A program made the translations under genes and the position numbers. A stretch of DNA of 64,000 nt from Microbulbifer sp. THAF38 (lineage in GTDB: Bacteria > Pseudomonadota > Gammaproteobacteria > Pseudomonadales > Cellvibrionaceae), in the NCBI RefSeq assembly GCF_009363535.1, contig NZ_CP045369.1, positions 517,501 to 581,500 on the forward strand, written 5' to 3'. Positions within the stretch are counted from its first letter, which is position 1. The number at the start of each line of letters is the position of its first letter. This document shows positions 23,601 through 35,559 of this stretch, piece by piece. The notes beneath the pieces were generated by a model. The model was not told the origin of the DNA. It saw only the letters and a list, made by a program, of their open reading frames with translations, and made no database searches.

Positions 23601-24843
23601 GTTACCTTACGGTGCTGTGATCAGCGTCAACGAGGGAAGTTCGGTCGATGGTGGCCAGATCGTGGCCAAGTGGGATCCGCACACCCACCCAATCATTACC
23701 GAAGTTGCCGGCTGGGTGAAACTGTCCGGCATGGAAGAGGGCCTCTCGATCCGCAAGCAGACCGATGAAATTACCGGTCTGTCCTCAATCGAGATTATCG
23801 ATCCGGCCGAGCGTCCCTCTGCGGGTAAAGACCTGCGTCCAGCGGTGACCCTGGTTGATGAGAATGGTGAAGAGCTGACCCTGGCTAACAGTAATGCGCC
23901 TGCGCACTACGCACTGCCAGCGCGCGCGATCCTCAGCCTGAAAAATGGCGACAAGGTGAACGTGGGCGACGTTATCGCACGTATTCCGCAGGAATCCGGC
24001 GGTACCAAGGACATCACCGGTGGTCTGCCACGTGTTGCCGACCTGTTTGAAGCGCGTAAGCCGAAAGAACCGTCCATCCTGGCGGAGATCTCCGGTACCG
24101 TTTCCTTCGGTAAAGAGACTAAAGGCAAGGTGCGTCTGCAGATCACCCCGCGCGACGGCAAGCCGCTGGCCAACGGTAAGGACCACTACGAGGTTCTGAT
24201 TCCTAAGCACCGCCAGCTGACTGTGTTCGAAGGTGAAACTGTAGAGAAGGGCGAGGTTATTTCCGATGGCCCGTCCAACCCGCACGATATTCTGCGCCTG
24301 AAAGGCGTTGAAGAACTGGCGCGCTACATCACTAACGAGATCCAGGAAGTTTACCGTCTCCAGGGTGTAGGCATTAACGATAAGCACATCGAGACCATCG
24401 TGCGCCAGATGCTGCGCAAGGTCGAAATCCTCGAAATGGGCGATTCCGGCTTCATTAAAGGCGACCAGGTGGAATACCAGCGCGTGATCGAAGAGAACGA
24501 GCAGCTGCGCGCCGAAGGCAAGCAGCCCGCACAGTTCGAGCGTCTGCTGCTGGGTATCACCAAAGCGTCTCTGGCCACCGAATCTTTCCTGTCTGCGGCT
24601 TCGTTCCAGGAGACCACCCGCGTTCTGACCGAAGCGGCGGTAACCGGCAAGGAAGACAGCCTGCGCGGCTTGAAAGAGAACGTGGTTGTTGGCCGCCTGA
24701 TTCCGGCCGGTACCGGTCTGGCCTACCACGCAGAGCGCAAGCGCAAGCGCAACCTGCAGCTGGAAGAAACCTTCGGCGAAGGTCCTTCCGCAGCAGAGGT
24801 AGAAGCGGCACTGACCGAGGCCCTCAAGTCCTCTGGCGAATAA
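20614..24843 (+). CDS. rpoC: DNA-directed RNA polymerase subunit beta'
   Basis: RpoC (1409 residues) carries the catalytic magnesium site. The start is a TTG preceded by TGGAGGAAAG; the sequence [11 protein letters not shown] matches the conserved N-terminus, so TTG is used. The zinc-binding cysteines 70, 72, 85 and 88 are present, NADFDGD falls at 458-464 (Asp460, 462, 464), and a second zinc cluster [13 protein letters not shown] is intact. Co-transcribed with rpoB. Confidence 0.99.
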   Translation: MKDLLNLVKSQEHLEEFDAIRIGLASPDMIRSWSYGEVKKPETINYRTFKPEREGLFCAKIFGPVKDYECLCGKYKRMKHRGIICEKCGVEVTKAKVRRERMGHIELASPVAHIWFLKSLPSRIGLLLDMTLRDIERVLYFESYVVTEPGMTTLERGQLLNDEQYFEAMEEFADEFEAKMGAEAIQELMADIELPAEIQRLREEIPATNSETKIKKLSKRLKLLEAFYKSGNNPEWMVMKALPVLPPDLRPLVPLDGGRFATSDLNDLYRRVINRNNRLKRLLELNAPDIIVRNEKRMLQESVDALLDNGRRGRAITGSNKRPLKSLADMIKGKQGRFRQNLLGKRVDYSGRSVIVVGPTLRLHQCGLPKKMALELFKPFIFGKLETRGLATTIKAAKKMVEREEAIVWDILDEVIREHPVLLNRAPTLHRLGIQAFEPVLIEGKAIQLHPLVCAAYNADFDGDQMAVHVPLTIEAQLESRALMMSTNNILSPANGEPIIVPSQDVVLGLYWMTRERVNDKGEGMFFSDIKEVSRAFYAKQVGLQARVKVRIRENIVGEDGEKHETISVQDTTVGRALLWNIVPEGLPFSLVNQPMKKKSISRVLNECYRKVGLKATVIFADQLMYTGFDFSTKSGSSIGVNDFEIPAEKAQLIESAEAEVKEIESQFASGLVTAGEKYNKVIDVWSRTNDKVTQAMMAGIKKEPVIDREGKETKQDSFNSVFMYADSGARGSEAQIRQLAGMRGLMARPDGSIIENAITANFREGLTVQQYFISTHGARKGLADTALKTANSGYLTRRLVDVAQDVVITELDCGTDDGLTMAPVIEGGDVIESLGDRILGRVVARDVLKPGSDEIAVSAGTMIDEKWVERIEAMGIDEVLVRSPITCTTAHGICAQCYGRDLARGHRANPGESVGVVAAQSIGEPGTQLTMRTFHIGGAASRASAADSIQVKLGGTVRLHNVKTVKTEAGNLVAVSRSGELAIADSAGRERERYKLPYGAVISVNEGSSVDGGQIVAKWDPHTHPIITEVAGWVKLSGMEEGLSIRKQTDEITGLSSIEIIDPAERPSAGKDLRPAVTLVDENGEELTLANSNAPAHYALPARAILSLKNGDKVNVGDVIARIPQESGGTKDITGGLPRVADLFEARKPKEPSILAEISGTVSFGKETKGKVRLQITPRDGKPLANGKDHYEVLIPKHRQLTVFEGETVEKGEVISDGPSNPHDILRLKGVEELARYITNEIQEVYRLQGVGINDKHIETIVRQMLRKVEILEMGDSGFIKGDQVEYQRVIEENEQLRAEGKQPAQFERLLLGITKASLATESFLSAASFQETTRVLTEAAVTGKEDSLRGLKENVVVGRLIPAGTGLAYHAERKRKRNLQLEETFGEGPSAAEVEAALTEALKSSGE

Positions 24844-24851
24844 GGCGTATT

Positions 24852-24901
24852 CCACTCCATCCGATGATGGAGTGGGGTAGGTCGGGGCACTTCGGTGCCC
24901 G
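24852..24901 (+). other. Two hairpins downstream of rpoC
   Basis: CCACTCCATC-CGAT-GATGGAGTGG (24852-24875) is a perfect 10-bp stem, followed by GGGCAC-TTCG-GTGCCC (24885-24900) with a stable TTCG loop. No T-run follows either, so they may protect the 3' end or slow polymerase rather than terminate alone. Confidence 0.55.
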
Positions 24902-24951
24902 ATCTGATATTGGCGACTGTCTGTGATGTAAGCACTTACTTCTGTCGCCGA

Positions 24952-24980
24952 TTGACTAGGCGGGTTGTCGCTTATAGAAT
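24952..24980 (+). promoter_or_regulatory. Sigma-70 promoter of the str operon
   Basis: TTGACT (24952-24957), a 17-base spacer and TAGAAT (24975-24980), followed by GCGGCCCCC as discriminator. Expected start about 24987, leaving a leader of about 105 bases before rpsL. Confidence 0.85.
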
Positions 24981-25044
24981 GCGGCCCCCGCTGATGTGGG
25001 GTGTTTCGTTCGACCTCTGGGTCGGCGCTACACACAGACGACAG

Positions 25045-25080
25045 GCCCTCACTTTTAGAGGTGGGGGCATTTTATTTTTG
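25045..25080 (+). terminator. Terminator-like hairpin in the rpsL leader
   Basis: GCCCTCAC (25045-25052) pairs with GTGGGGGC (25061-25068), one U-G pair, loop TTTTAGAG, followed by ATTTTATTTTT. It ends only about a dozen bases before the rpsL start and could attenuate the operon or merely shape the leader. Confidence 0.5.
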
Positions 25081-25092
25081 GAGTGATTTTTA

Positions 25093-25467
25093 ATGGCAAC
25101 GATCAACCAGTTGGTTCGTAAGCCGAGAAAACGCAAAGTCGAAAAAAGCGACGTTCCCGCTCTGCAGGCTAGCCCGCAGCGTCGTGGAGTTTGCACTCGT
25201 GTGTACACCACTACACCGAAAAAGCCGAACTCCGCACTGCGCAAGGTTTGCCGTGTGCGTCTGACCAACGGTTACGAAGTAACTTCGTACATCGGTGGTG
25301 AAGGCCACAACCTGCAGGAGCACAGCGTGGTACTGATTCGCGGCGGTCGTGTAAAAGACCTGCCGGGTGTGCGCTACCACACTGTACGCGGTGCACTTGA
25401 CTGTGCCGGCGTAAACGACCGCAAGCAGGGCCGTTCTAAGTACGGCGCCAAGCGTCCTAAAGGTTAA
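25093..25467 (+). CDS. rpsL: 30S ribosomal protein S12
   Basis: S12 (uS12, 124 residues) lies at the decoding centre and controls accuracy. The segments [12 protein letters not shown] and [13 protein letters not shown] keep the lysines whose change gives streptomycin resistance, so the protein looks wild type. First gene of the str operon. Confidence 0.98.
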   Translation: MATINQLVRKPRKRKVEKSDVPALQASPQRRGVCTRVYTTTPKKPNSALRKVCRVRLTNGYEVTSYIGGEGHNLQEHSVVLIRGGRVKDLPGVRYHTVRGALDCAGVNDRKQGRSKYGAKRPKG

Positions 25468-25562
25468 TCTCCTTTAACGATTTGCGTTTCGGTTTCCAAC
25501 CGGAGTAAGGCTGAGCTCGCCGGATTGTAAGGTTTTACGGCGGCGTCTCAGAATAACCCTGA

Positions 25563-26048
<486 letters not shown>

Positions 26049-26082
26049 GTCTGATGATTACCAACATCGGAAATTAATACCG

Positions 26083-26115
26083 AAAGGCAGCACGGAAATT
26101 TCCAGGCTGCCTTTT
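26083..26115 (+). terminator. Hairpin between rpsG and fusA
   Basis: AAAGGCAGC (26083-26091) pairs perfectly with GCTGCCTTT (26106-26114); the loop contains the palindrome GGAAATTTCC. Only four T follow, so it is at most a weak terminator and could be an RNA processing or stability element. Confidence 0.5.
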
Positions 26116-26138
26116 GCCGTTATATCGAGGATACAACT

Positions 26139-28244
26139 GTGGCACGTAAAACGCCTATCGCACGCTACCGTAACATCGGTATCTGTGCCCACGTAGACGC
26201 CGGTAAAACCACCACTACTGAGCGCGTACTTTTCTACACTGGTCTGTCCCACAAAATTGGTGAGGTGCACGAAGGCGCCGCAACCATGGACTGGATGGAG
26301 CAGGAGCAGGAGCGTGGTATTACCATCACCTCCGCTGCAACCACCTGTTTCTGGGCCGGCATGCAGCAGCAGTTCGACCAGCACCGCGTAAACATCATTG
26401 ACACCCCAGGACACGTTGACTTCACCATTGAAGTAGAGCGTTCCCTGCGCGTACTCGACGGCGCGGTTGTTGTACTGTGTGGTTCCTCTGGTGTTCAGCC
26501 GCAAACTGAAACCGTTTGGCGCCAGGCCAACAAATACCACGTACCGCGTATGGTATTCGTGAACAAAATGGACCGCGCCGGTGCGAACTTCCGCAACGTT
26601 GTGGACCAGCTGAAAGATCGTTTGAACGCGAACGCCGTACCGCTGCAAATGACCATCGGTGCCGAGGACGAGTTCAAGGGTGTTGTTGACCTGGTGAAAA
26701 TGAAGGCCATTCTGTGGAATGAAGCCGACCAGGGCATGACCTTCGACTACGCTGACATCCCCGCTGAGCTGCAGGACGAGTGCGACGAAATGCGCGAGTA
26801 CCTGGTAGAGGCGGCCGCTGAAGCCAGCGAAGAGCTGATGGAAAAGTACCTGGAAGAGGGTGAGCTGACCGAAGAAGAGATCAAGGCAGCGATCCGTCAG
26901 CGTACCCTGGCCAATGAAATCGTACCGGTTCTGGGCGGCTCTGCGTTCAAGAACAAGGGCGTGCAGGCCATGCTGGACGCGGTTATCGAATACCTGCCGG
27001 CGCCGACTGAAGTAAAGGCGATCGAAGGTACTCTGGAAGACGGTGAAACCGTTGAGACTCGCGAAGCCGACGATGACGCTCCTTTCGCCGCTCTGGCGTT
27101 CAAAATTGCTACTGACCCCTTCGTTGGTACTCTGACTTTCTTCCGCGTTTACTCCGGTAAGTTGGAGAGCGGTACTGCGGTATACAACTCCGTAAAAATG
27201 AAGAAAGAGCGCGTTGGTCGTATGGTGCAGATGCACTCCAACGATCGTAAAGAGATTAAAGAAGTACTGGCAGGTGACATCGCCGCTGCGATCGGTCTGA
27301 AAGACGTGACTACTGGTGACACTCTGTGTGCCGAAAACGCCAAGATCGTCCTCGAGCGCATGGAATTCCCGGAGCCGGTAATCTCCGTAGCGGTTGAGCC
27401 CAAGTCCAAGCCGGACCAGGAAAAAATGGGTATTGCCCTCGGCAAGCTGGCCCAGGAAGACCCGTCTTTCCGCGTGAAGACCGACGAAGAAACTGGCCAG
27501 ACCATTATCTCTGGTATGGGTGAGCTGCACCTGGACATCATCGTCGACCGTATGCGTCGCGAGTTCAACGTTGAAGCAAACATCGGTAAGCCTCAGGTGG
27601 CCTACCGCGAAGCGATCCGTAACACTTCTGAGATCGAAGGTAAGTTCGTTCGTCAGTCCGGTGGTCGCGGTCAGTTCGGTCACGTTTGGGTGAAATTCGA
27701 GCCCGCCGAAGACGAGTCTGCGGAAGGCTTGGAATTCGTTAACGAGATCGTGGGCGGTGCAGTGCCTAAGGAATATATCCCAGCGGTATCAAAAGGTATC
27801 GAAGAGCAGATGCAAAACGGTGTTCTGGCTGGCTACCCGCTGCTGGGCCTGAAAGCGACTCTGTACGACGGTTCCTACCACGATGTGGACTCCAGTGAAA
27901 TGGCGTTTAAAATCGCCGGCTCCATGGCAACCAAGAAACTGTCCTCCGTGGGCGGTGCGGTACTGCTCGAGCCGATGATGAAGGTGGAAGTGGTTACTCC
28001 CGAAGAGAACATGGGTGACGTGGTCGGCGACCTCAACCGTCGTCGCGGCCTGATCCAGGGTATGGAAGACAACCCCGCTGGTAAGGTTGTAAACGCAGAA
28101 GTGCCTCTGGCAGAGATGTTCGGTTACGCAACCGATCTGCGTTCTGCAACTCAGGGCCGTGCTACCTACACCATGGAGTTCCTGAAGTACGCCGAAGCGC
28201 CGAAAAACGTTGCCGATGAGATCATCGCCAAGAACAAAGCCTAA
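26139..28244 (+). CDS. fusA: Elongation factor G
   Basis: EF-G (701 residues) drives translocation and, with RRF, ribosome recycling. It starts at GTG 26139. The P-loop AHVDAGKT (17-24), the DTPGHVDF switch II and the NKMDR motif are intact, with domains II to V at normal length. It is the third gene of the str operon and is followed by tuf after 82 bases containing a GC-rich hairpin (CCCCGG/CCGGGG, about 28264-28292). Confidence 0.98.
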   Translation: MARKTPIARYRNIGICAHVDAGKTTTTERVLFYTGLSHKIGEVHEGAATMDWMEQEQERGITITSAATTCFWAGMQQQFDQHRVNIIDTPGHVDFTIEVERSLRVLDGAVVVLCGSSGVQPQTETVWRQANKYHVPRMVFVNKMDRAGANFRNVVDQLKDRLNANAVPLQMTIGAEDEFKGVVDLVKMKAILWNEADQGMTFDYADIPAELQDECDEMREYLVEAAAEASEELMEKYLEEGELTEEEIKAAIRQRTLANEIVPVLGGSAFKNKGVQAMLDAVIEYLPAPTEVKAIEGTLEDGETVETREADDDAPFAALAFKIATDPFVGTLTFFRVYSGKLESGTAVYNSVKMKKERVGRMVQMHSNDRKEIKEVLAGDIAAAIGLKDVTTGDTLCAENAKIVLERMEFPEPVISVAVEPKSKPDQEKMGIALGKLAQEDPSFRVKTDEETGQTIISGMGELHLDIIVDRMRREFNVEANIGKPQVAYREAIRNTSEIEGKFVRQSGGRGQFGHVWVKFEPAEDESAEGLEFVNEIVGGAVPKEYIPAVSKGIEEQMQNGVLAGYPLLGLKATLYDGSYHDVDSSEMAFKIAGSMATKKLSSVGGAVLLEPMMKVEVVTPEENMGDVVGDLNRRRGLIQGMEDNPAGKVVNAEVPLAEMFGYATDLRSATQGRATYTMEFLKYAEAPKNVADEIIAKNKA

Positions 28245-28326
28245 TTAACTTCTGCTCAAAAGGGTCCCCGGAAATAAAATAAACCGGGGGTTCCTTTGGC
28301 AAACTTTTAGCTAGAGGACATCTAAG

Positions 28327-29520
<1,194 letters not shown>

Positions 29521-29540
29521 TCGCTACTCTTGATCTAAAT

Positions 29541-29573
29541 AAAAAACCGCAGCGGACGCGCTGCGGTTTTTTT
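29541..29573 (+). terminator. Rho-independent terminator of the str operon
   Basis: AAAAAACCGCAGCG-GACG-CGCTGCGGTTTTTTT is a long perfect stem followed by seven T, starting about 20 bases after tuf. Read from the other strand it could also stop leftward transcription. Confidence 0.93.
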
Positions 29574-29587
29574 GTTTAAAGTTTCCC

Positions 29588-29611
29588 TTTTCTCTTTTCT
29601 CTTTTCTCTTT
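29588..29611. repeat. Tandem heptamer TTTTCTC, about 3.4 copies
   Basis: Three perfect TTTTCTC units (29588-29608) and a partial fourth lie just beyond the str terminator. No gene reads through it. Confidence 0.85.
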
Positions 29612-30009
29612 GGTCGCTCCGCGCAGTGGCTTTCTGTCCAAGCTCAGCGCTATCCCTAAACCTTTTCCAATTGTAAAAAAGTTAAGGCTGGCTCTTAGGT
29701 CTATAAGAGTTTCACGGTGAAAATTCATTGGGTGTGTTTTTACGGTGGCGATATTGAATCGCGCTGCCTTAGTTTGTGTTGGGTAAAGTGCAGGGCTGTA
29801 TTGTTTAGATCGCAAGTGCGCTAAATCCTCTAGAGGCGCTCTGTAGCCCGCTGTGAGTTGAGCTGTTACCAGCTGGTCGCTCTTTCCAGTAAGCCTTGCG
29901 TAGGTGTCTGTAGGGGGTAGTACTGCTTCAGATGCGCACCCTGTGGATTTGCTAGGGGCTCATTGATGAATTCGATAGTGCGTGAAGGTGAGCTGTCTAC
30001 CAATTAAAG

Positions 30010-30043
30010 CCCTGTGGTGCTCAATTTGATCTGCACCACAGGG
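30010..30043 (-). terminator. Inverted repeat, probable terminator of the YbaK-family gene
   Basis: CCCTGTGGTGC (30010-30020) and GCACCACAGGG (30033-30043) form a perfect 11-bp stem with a 12-base loop. On the minus strand it is followed by CTTTAATT, a weak U-tract, about 60 bases past the stop at 30102. Confidence 0.55.
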
Positions 30044-30101
30044 TCATCTTGCTTAATGGGTACTCCTTTGCTGTAAAGGAGCTATTTAGAGCACAAAACT
30101 G

Positions 30102-30578
30102 TTATGGCCAGTCTTTGCTGAGGTCTGCACTTCGGCACCCGGCAAACAGTTTATTGAATTGTGGACCATTCATTTCCACCAATTCTTCGTGATCTCCCGC
30201 CTCAAAAAAGATCGTTTCACAGCGGCTGAGCCCGCTGTCTAGCAGAGTAGTAATGCCATAAGCCTGTCCAATGGGGGGGAGGGCGCCCAGTTCGCAGTCG
30301 GGGAAAACTGACCCCAGTTCATTCTCTGCGACCATCTCCAGGCCATTCCGGCCGGTTTCCATGTGTACGGCACGCAGATCCAGGCTGCTGCTAGCGGGGA
30401 TAACCACCATGACAAAGCCTTCTTTGTCCCTCAAGAGTATGGCTTTGGCTACTTGGTCTTCGCGCACATGCGCAGAGTGCGCGCTCTCACGGCTGGTACT
30501 TGTGTGGGGATGCTGTATCAGATGGTAATCGACCGATTGGTCGTTCAAGTATTGACTCAATCTTGCGGCAATAGTCAC
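30102..30578 (-). CDS. YbaK/ProX-family aminoacyl-tRNA deacylase domain protein
   Basis: A single-domain protein of 158 residues resembling the YbaK/ProXp fold, which hydrolyses mischarged tRNA in trans. Recognisable segments are HPHTSTSRESAHSAHV near the N-terminus, VAKAILLRD with the substrate-binding lysine (Lys45), FVMVVIPASSSLD, and GALPPIGQAYGI, where a small loop shapes the pocket. Which mischarged tRNA it edits cannot be told from sequence by eye. It sits on the opposite strand between the str and S10 operons, interrupting an otherwise conserved junction, and its start region is only about 70 bases from the S10 promoter. Confidence 0.85.
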   Translation of the reverse strand: MTIAARLSQYLNDQSVDYHLIQHPHTSTSRESAHSAHVREDQVAKAILLRDKEGFVMVVIPASSSLDLRAVHMETGRNGLEMVAENELGSVFPDCELGALPPIGQAYGITTLLDSGLSRCETIFFEAGDHEELVEMNGPQFNKLFAGCRSADLSKDWP

Positions 30579-30650
30579 GGCTGTACCCTCGTTTTACTTA
30601 AGGTACTTCATTGTAGTTTGAGCAGATTGAAATTTGATCAGGCTGTACAG

Positions 30651-30679
30651 TTGACAGCCTCTTGCGTGGCTCGTAGAAT
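30651..30679 (+). promoter_or_regulatory. Sigma-70 promoter of the S10 operon
   Basis: TTGACA (30651-30656), 17 bases, TAGAAT (30674-30679), then CGCGCTCC. The leader to rpsJ is only about 70 bases, shorter than the roughly 170-base L4-responsive leader of E. coli. Confidence 0.88.
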
Positions 30680-30753
30680 TCGCGCTCCTTTTCGCCCGCC
30701 CTCGGGGCTGCGAGAAAGGACGTTCTTTAGTTCATAAGTTGGAGTTTGATTCC

Positions 30754-31065
30754 ATGCAGGGTCAACGTATCCGAATTCGCCTGAAGGCGTTCGACCACAA
30801 GCTGATCGACGCGTCTACCCAGGAGATCGTAGAGACGGCTAAGCGCACTGGCGCGCAAGTTCGCGGTCCAATCCCGCTGCCGACTCGCAAAGAGAAGTAC
30901 ACCGTACTGATTTCCCCGCACGTTAACAAAGACGCTCGCGACCAGTATGAGATCCGTACTCACAAGCGTTTGCTGGACATCGTTGAGCCTACCGAGAAAA
31001 CCGTCGACGCGCTGATGAAGCTCGATCTGGCGGCCGGTGTTGAGGTCCAAATTAGTCTCGGCTAA
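30754..31065 (+). CDS. rpsJ: 30S ribosomal protein S10
   Basis: S10 (uS10/NusE, 103 residues) belongs to the 30S head and also joins NusB in antitermination. The ATG at 30754 ([15 protein letters not shown]) matches the family; an upstream TTG at 30739 is part of the TTGGAG ribosome site, not a start. First gene of a continuous ribosomal protein operon reaching rpmJ. Confidence 0.98.
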   Translation: MQGQRIRIRLKAFDHKLIDASTQEIVETAKRTGAQVRGPIPLPTRKEKYTVLISPHVNKDARDQYEIRTHKRLLDIVEPTEKTVDALMKLDLAAGVEVQISLG

Positions 31066-31176
31066 ACACTTTTAACTAACTACCGAACCCCAGGCGAAAA
31101 AGGTCTGGGTAGTGTAACGCTCTGAAACTGGGCGGCCGCAGTGGGTTAAAGCCCCGTGCACTGAGAGGTTAATAAG

Positions 31177-31812
31177 ATGACTATAGGTATTGTCGGCCGC
31201 AAGAGCGGCATGACTCGCATCTTCACTGAAGATGGCGTATCCATTCCGGTAACCGTTGTTGAGGTTGCTCCGAATCGCGTCACCCAAGTGAAAACCGTGG
31301 AAACCGATGGCTATACCGCTGTTCAAGTAGCAGTGGGTACCCGTAAGGCTTCCCGTGTCTCCAAGCCCGAAGCGGGCCACTTCGCCAAAGCCAATGTAGA
31401 GGCTGGCACTAATCTTTTCGAACTGCGCACTGACGGTTCTGAAGAGACTTTCGAAATCGGTTCTGAAATCACTGTTAGCAGCTTTGAAGCTGGCCAGAAG
31501 ATTGACGTAACCGGCACTTCCAAGGGTAAAGGTTTCCAGGGTGGCGTTAAGCGCTGGAATTTCCGCACTCAGGACGCAACTCACGGTAACTCTCTGTCTC
31601 ACCGCGCTCCCGGTTCTATCGGTCAGTGCCAGACTCCTGGCCGCGTGTGGAAAGGCAAGAAAATGGCCGGACACATGGGTGCTGAGCGTGTGACCGTGCA
31701 GAACCTGGAAGTAGTTCGTGTTGATGCCGAACGCAACCTGCTGCTGGTTAAAGGCGCTGTTCCCGGTGCTCCCGGTGGCAACGTTATCGTTCGTCCGGCA
31801 GTAAAAGCCTAA
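31177..31812 (+). CDS. rplC: 50S ribosomal protein L3
   Basis: L3 (uL3, 211 residues) initiates 50S assembly and sends a loop to the peptidyl-transferase centre. The loop reads [20 protein letters not shown], keeping the Gln that PrmB methylates although the neighbouring Asn is Cys here. Gap of 111 bases after rpsJ. Confidence 0.98.
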   Translation: MTIGIVGRKSGMTRIFTEDGVSIPVTVVEVAPNRVTQVKTVETDGYTAVQVAVGTRKASRVSKPEAGHFAKANVEAGTNLFELRTDGSEETFEIGSEITVSSFEAGQKIDVTGTSKGKGFQGGVKRWNFRTQDATHGNSLSHRAPGSIGQCQTPGRVWKGKKMAGHMGAERVTVQNLEVVRVDAERNLLLVKGAVPGAPGGNVIVRPAVKA

Positions 31813-31830
31813 GTCTGAGGGGAATTAGAT

Positions 31831-32445
31831 ATGGAACTGAATATCGCTACTCCCGAAGGCGCTAAAGGCACAGTAGCTGTCTCTGAAGTGACTTTCGGAC
31901 GTGAGTTCAACCAAGATCTGGTACACCAGGCAGTTGTCGCCTATATGGCTGGCGCTCGTCAGGGTACCAAGGCGCAGAAGAATCGTTCTGATGTTTCCGG
32001 TGGCGGTAAAAAGCCCTGGCGCCAAAAGGGTACTGGCCGCGCGCGTGCCGGTACTATCCGTAGCCCGCTGTGGCGTTCCGGTGGTGTAACTTTCGCCGCT
32101 GATCCGCGCGATCACAGCGTTAAGCTGAACAAGAAGATGTACCGCGCTGCACTGCGCTGCATCCTGTCTGAGCTGGCTCGTCAGGAGCGCCTGGTAGTGG
32201 TTGAGTCCTTCGACGTGGACGCACCCAAGACCAAGCAACTGGTAAGCAAATTGGCTCAGTTCGATCTCGCTGAAGCGCTGATCGTGACTGAAGAGGTTAG
32301 CGAAAACCTGTACCTGGCCGCTCGCAACTTGCACAAAATCGATATCCGTGATGTGCAGGCGATCGACCCAGTAAGCCTGATTCGCTTTGATAAGGTCGTG
32401 GTTACCGTTTCTGCACTCAAGAAAATTGAAGAGGTGCTGGGATGA
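31831..32445 (+). CDS. rplD: 50S ribosomal protein L4
   Basis: L4 (uL4, 204 residues) lines the exit tunnel; its extended loop is seen as [18 protein letters not shown]. In E. coli L4 represses this operon through the S10 leader; the short leader here makes that uncertain. Its stop overlaps the rplW ATG by 4 bases. Confidence 0.98.
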   Translation: MELNIATPEGAKGTVAVSEVTFGREFNQDLVHQAVVAYMAGARQGTKAQKNRSDVSGGGKKPWRQKGTGRARAGTIRSPLWRSGGVTFAADPRDHSVKLNKKMYRAALRCILSELARQERLVVVESFDVDAPKTKQLVSKLAQFDLAEALIVTEEVSENLYLAARNLHKIDIRDVQAIDPVSLIRFDKVVVTVSALKKIEEVLG

Positions 32446-32738
32446 ACCAAGAGCGACTCTACAAAGTACTGCTGGGCCCGGTAATTTCCGAAAAAGCTGC
32501 TGTGCTGGCCGATAGTGCCAACCAGGTAGTTTTCAAGGTTTCCACCGATGCCGAAAAAGCTGAGATCAAGGCCGCGGTTGAAAAACTGTTTAACGTTTCT
32601 GTTGAGCAGGTTCGCACCGTGAACGTAAAAGGCAAAACCAAGCGCACCCGCTACGGCATGGGCCGTCGCAGCGACTGGAAAAAAGCCTACGTTCGCCTGG
32701 CCGAAGGCAGCGACATCAACTTTGAAGCTGCTGAGTAA
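32442..32738 (+). CDS. rplW: 50S ribosomal protein L23
   Basis: L23 (uL23, 98 residues) sits at the tunnel exit and docks trigger factor and [14 protein letters not shown] and the basic [21 protein letters not shown] loop are typical. Start overlaps rplD by 4 bases, indicating coupling. Confidence 0.98.
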   Translation: MNQERLYKVLLGPVISEKAAVLADSANQVVFKVSTDAEKAEIKAAVEKLFNVSVEQVRTVNVKGKTKRTRYGMGRRSDWKKAYVRLAEGSDINFEAAE

Positions 32739-32752
32739 AGGGGACTGTTACA

Positions 32753-33577
32753 ATGGCAATTGTAAAAACAAAACCGACCTCCGCCGGCCGTCGTCACCTG
32801 GTTAAGGTTGTTAACCCCGACCTGCACAAGGGTGCTCCTTACGCTCCTCTTTTAGAGAGCAAGAGCAAAAGCGGTGGCCGTAACAACAACGGTCGTATCA
32901 CCACTCGTCATATCGGTGGTGGTCACAAGCAGCACTACCGTGTAATCGACTTCAAGCGCAACAAAGACGGTATTCCGGCTAAAGTTGAGCGCCTGGAGTA
33001 CGATCCCAACCGCAGCGCACATATCGCTCTGGTTTGTTACGCGGATGGTGAGCGTCGTTACATTATCGCACCGAAAGGCCTCAAGGCTGGCGCCACCATT
33101 CAGTCCGGCGATGCCGCACCGATTGCTGTGGGCAACACCCTGCCTCTGCGCAACGTTCCGGTGGGTTCTGTAATTCACGGTATCGAGCTGAAGCCTGGTA
33201 AAGGTGCTCAGCTGGCTCGCTCCGCTGGTGCTTCTGTACAGCTGGTAGCCCGTGAAGGCCAGTACGCGACTATTCGTCTGCGTTCCGGCGAAATGCGCAA
33301 GGTTCTCTCTGAGTGCCGCGCGACACTGGGCGAAGTAAGCAACTCCGAGCACAGCCTGCGCAAGCTGGGTAAAGCCGGTGCTGCTCGCTGGCGCGGTGTT
33401 CGTCCTACCGTTCGCGGTGTGGCGATGAACCCGGTAGATCACCCGCACGGTGGTGGTGAAGGCCGTACCTCTGGTGGCCGTCACCCGGTTACTCCGTGGG
33501 GCGTTCCGACCAAGGGTAAGAAAACGCGCAAGAACAAGCGCACCGATAAGATGATAGTACGTCGCCGCGGCAAATAA
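32753..33577 (+). CDS. rplB: 50S ribosomal protein L2
   Basis: L2 (uL2, 274 residues) is needed for subunit joining and peptidyl-transferase assembly. The C-terminal [13 protein letters not shown] motif with the essential His is intact, as is the N-terminal [20 protein letters not shown]. Confidence 0.98.
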   Translation: MAIVKTKPTSAGRRHLVKVVNPDLHKGAPYAPLLESKSKSGGRNNNGRITTRHIGGGHKQHYRVIDFKRNKDGIPAKVERLEYDPNRSAHIALVCYADGERRYIIAPKGLKAGATIQSGDAAPIAVGNTLPLRNVPVGSVIHGIELKPGKGAQLARSAGASVQLVAREGQYATIRLRSGEMRKVLSECRATLGEVSNSEHSLRKLGKAGAARWRGVRPTVRGVAMNPVDHPHGGGEGRTSGGRHPVTPWGVPTKGKKTRKNKRTDKMIVRRRGK

Positions 33578-33614
33578 GCCGCGCGGTGTCTGAGCAGCTA
33601 GAGAGGAATCGACA

Positions 33615-33893
33615 GTGCCACGCTCATTAAAGAAAGGTCCCTTTATTGATCTTCACTTGATCAAGAAGGTGGAGGCAGCGATTGAAGCAAACGATCGTCG
33701 GCCGATTAAAACCTGGTCCCGCCGTTCCATGATTATGCCGGAAATGGTTGGACTGACGATTGCCGTGCACAACGGTCGTCAACACGTGCCCGTTTTGGTT
33801 AACGAAGAAATGGTTGGCCATAAACTGGGCGAGTTCGCTGCTACCCGCACTTACCGCGGTCACGCTGCGGACAAGAAAGCGAAGAAGCGCTAA
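33615..33893 (+). CDS. rpsS: 30S ribosomal protein S19
   Basis: S19 (uS19, 92 residues) contacts S13 in the head near the A-site tRNA. It starts at GTG 33615 after GAGAGGAATC, giving the standard [15 protein letters not shown]. The C-terminal [11 protein letters not shown] tail is basic as usual. Confidence 0.98.
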   Translation: MPRSLKKGPFIDLHLIKKVEAAIEANDRRPIKTWSRRSMIMPEMVGLTIAVHNGRQHVPVLVNEEMVGHKLGEFAATRTYRGHAADKKAKKR

Positions 33894-33908
33894 GCCGAGG
33901 TTAAAAAG

Positions 33909-34241
33909 ATGGAAGTAGCAGCAAAATTACGCGGCGCACGTCTATCGGCGCAAAAGGCGCGACTGGTAGCTGATCAGGTTCGCGGCAAAGGCGTTGAAGA
34001 AGCCCTGGATATTCTTGCATTTAGCAATAAAAAGGGTGCGGCGATCGTTAAGAAAGTACTGGAGTCGGCCATTGCCAACGCCGAGCACAACGAAGGTGCT
34101 GACGTTGACGAGCTGAAAGTTTCCACAATTTTTGTGGACGAAGGTATGACCATGAAGCGCATTAAACCGCGTGCGAAAGGTCGTGCAGATCGCATTCTTA
34201 AGCGTACTTGTCACATCACTGTGAAAGTGGCCGAGAAATAA
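33909..34241 (+). CDS. rplV: 50S ribosomal protein L22
   Basis: L22 (uL22, 110 residues) contributes a beta-hairpin to the exit tunnel constriction; [15 protein letters not shown] matches the macrolide-relevant loop and carries no obvious insertion. Gap of 15 bases from rpsS. Confidence 0.98.
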   Translation: MEVAAKLRGARLSAQKARLVADQVRGKGVEEALDILAFSNKKGAAIVKKVLESAIANAEHNEGADVDELKVSTIFVDEGMTMKRIKPRAKGRADRILKRTCHITVKVAEK

Positions 34242-34260
34242 GAGAGCAGGCGAGAAAACC

Positions 34261-34941
34261 ATGGGACAAAAAGTACATCCTACCGGCATTCGTCTGGGTA
34301 TCGTTAAAAAGCATACCTCTGTTTGGTATGCCGGCAGCGACGAGTACGCAGACAAGCTGTACACGGATCTGAAAGTTCGCGAATACATTCGCAAAAAACT
34401 GGCCCACGCTTCCGTGAGCCGCATCGAGATCGAACGTCCGGCGAACACCGCTCGTGTGACTATTCACACTGCGCGTCCGGGCATCGTGATCGGTAAAAAA
34501 GGTGAAGACGTAGAACGTCTGCGCAACGACGTAAGTGCGCAGATGGGCGTACCTGTGCACATCGACATCGAAGAAGTGCGCAAGCCTGATATGGACGCCG
34601 CTCTGGTTGGCCAGAACGTTGCCCAGCAGCTGGAACGCCGCGTTATGTTCCGTCGCGCTATGAAGCGTGCCGTACAGAACGCTATGCGTCAGGGCGCTGA
34701 AGGTATCAAGATTCAGGTAAGTGGTCGTCTCGGTGGTGCGGAAATCGCACGTACCGAATGGTACCGCGAAGGTCGTGTGCCTCTGCACACCCTGCGTGCC
34801 AACATCGACTACGCCACTGCTGAAGCGATGACTACCTACGGCATCATCGGTATCAAGGTGTGGATCTTTAAAGGCGAAGTCATCGGTGACGAAATGCCCG
34901 ATGAGAAGCCGGCTAAGACCCGCAAGAAAGCTGCTAAATAA
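34261..34941 (+). CDS. rpsC: 30S ribosomal protein S3
   Basis: S3 (uS3, 226 residues) surrounds the mRNA entry channel and helps unwind mRNA. The KH-domain signature [13 protein letters not shown] is at about residues 77-89; the C-terminal lysine-rich tail [11 protein letters not shown] is slightly shorter than in E. coli. Confidence 0.98.
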   Translation: MGQKVHPTGIRLGIVKKHTSVWYAGSDEYADKLYTDLKVREYIRKKLAHASVSRIEIERPANTARVTIHTARPGIVIGKKGEDVERLRNDVSAQMGVPVHIDIEEVRKPDMDAALVGQNVAQQLERRVMFRRAMKRAVQNAMRQGAEGIKIQVSGRLGGAEIARTEWYREGRVPLHTLRANIDYATAEAMTTYGIIGIKVWIFKGEVIGDEMPDEKPAKTRKKAAK

Positions 34942-34952
34942 GGGGTACGCAG

Positions 34953-35366
34953 ATGCTGCAACCAAAGCGTACAAAATTCCGCAAGGTACAGAAGGGTCGC
35001 AACCGCGGTCTTTCTCAGCGCGGCTCTAAAGTGAGCTTTGGCGAGTTTGGCCTCAAGGCCATCGGTCGCGGTCGCATTACTGCGCGCCAGATCGAAGCGG
35101 CTCGTCGCGCAATGACTCGTCACGTTAAACGTGGCGGTAAAATCTGGATTCGCGTGTTTCCGGACAAGCCAATTACCAATAAGCCCCTCGAAGTCCGTAT
35201 GGGTAAAGGTAAAGGTGGCGTTGAATACTGGGTAGCTCAGATCCAGCCGGGCAAAGTCCTCTATGAAATGGAGGGTGTGTCCGAAGAGCTGGCTCGTGAG
35301 GCTTTCGCACTTGCTGCGGCCAAGCTGCCTGTAAAAACAACTTTCGTTAAGCGTTCGGTGATGTAA
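34953..35366 (+). CDS. rplP: 50S ribosomal protein L16
   Basis: L16 (uL16, 137 residues) contacts A-site tRNA and is one of the last proteins to join the 50S. KMGRNRG-like and [23 protein letters not shown] segments are typical. The stop TAA shares its last base with the rpmC ATG (TAATG). Confidence 0.98.
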   Translation: MLQPKRTKFRKVQKGRNRGLSQRGSKVSFGEFGLKAIGRGRITARQIEAARRAMTRHVKRGGKIWIRVFPDKPITNKPLEVRMGKGKGGVEYWVAQIQPGKVLYEMEGVSEELAREAFALAAAKLPVKTTFVKRSVM

Positions 35367-35557
35367 TGAAGACTGCAGATCTACGCGAAAAGTCAGTTGA
35401 AGAGCTGAACCAGGAACTGCTGAACCAGCTCGAAGCTCAATTTAAGCTTCGTATGCAAAAGTCCACCGGTCAGCTGGCTCAGACTCATCTGCTGAAGCAG
35501 ACTCGTCGCGACATTGCTCGCATAAAGACTGTGTTGACCGAGAAGGCAGGTAACTAA
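35366..35557 (+). CDS. rpmC: 50S ribosomal protein L29
   Basis: L29 (uL29, 63 residues) is a two-helix protein next to L23 at the tunnel exit. [30 protein letters not shown] sequence is characteristic. One-base overlap with rplP and a 2-base gap to rpsQ. Confidence 0.97.
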   Translation: MKTADLREKSVEELNQELLNQLEAQFKLRMQKSTGQLAQTHLLKQTRRDIARIKTVLTEKAGN

Positions 35558-35559
35558 TC

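Larger units (their letters stand above)
29574..30101. other. Non-coding gap between tuf and the YbaK-family gene
   Basis: About 530 bases between convergent genes. It contains the heptamer tandem repeat at 29588-29611 and an inverted repeat at 30010-30043 (annotated separately). I see no supported gene; the only frame of note (minus strand, 79 codons, 29576-29815) has no recognisable sequence and partly translates the simple repeat. Confidence 0.6.

Noticed and set aside
29576..29815. 79-codon minus-strand frame after the str terminator
   Set aside because: It partly translates the TTTTCTC repeat and shows no family resemblance or ribosome site.
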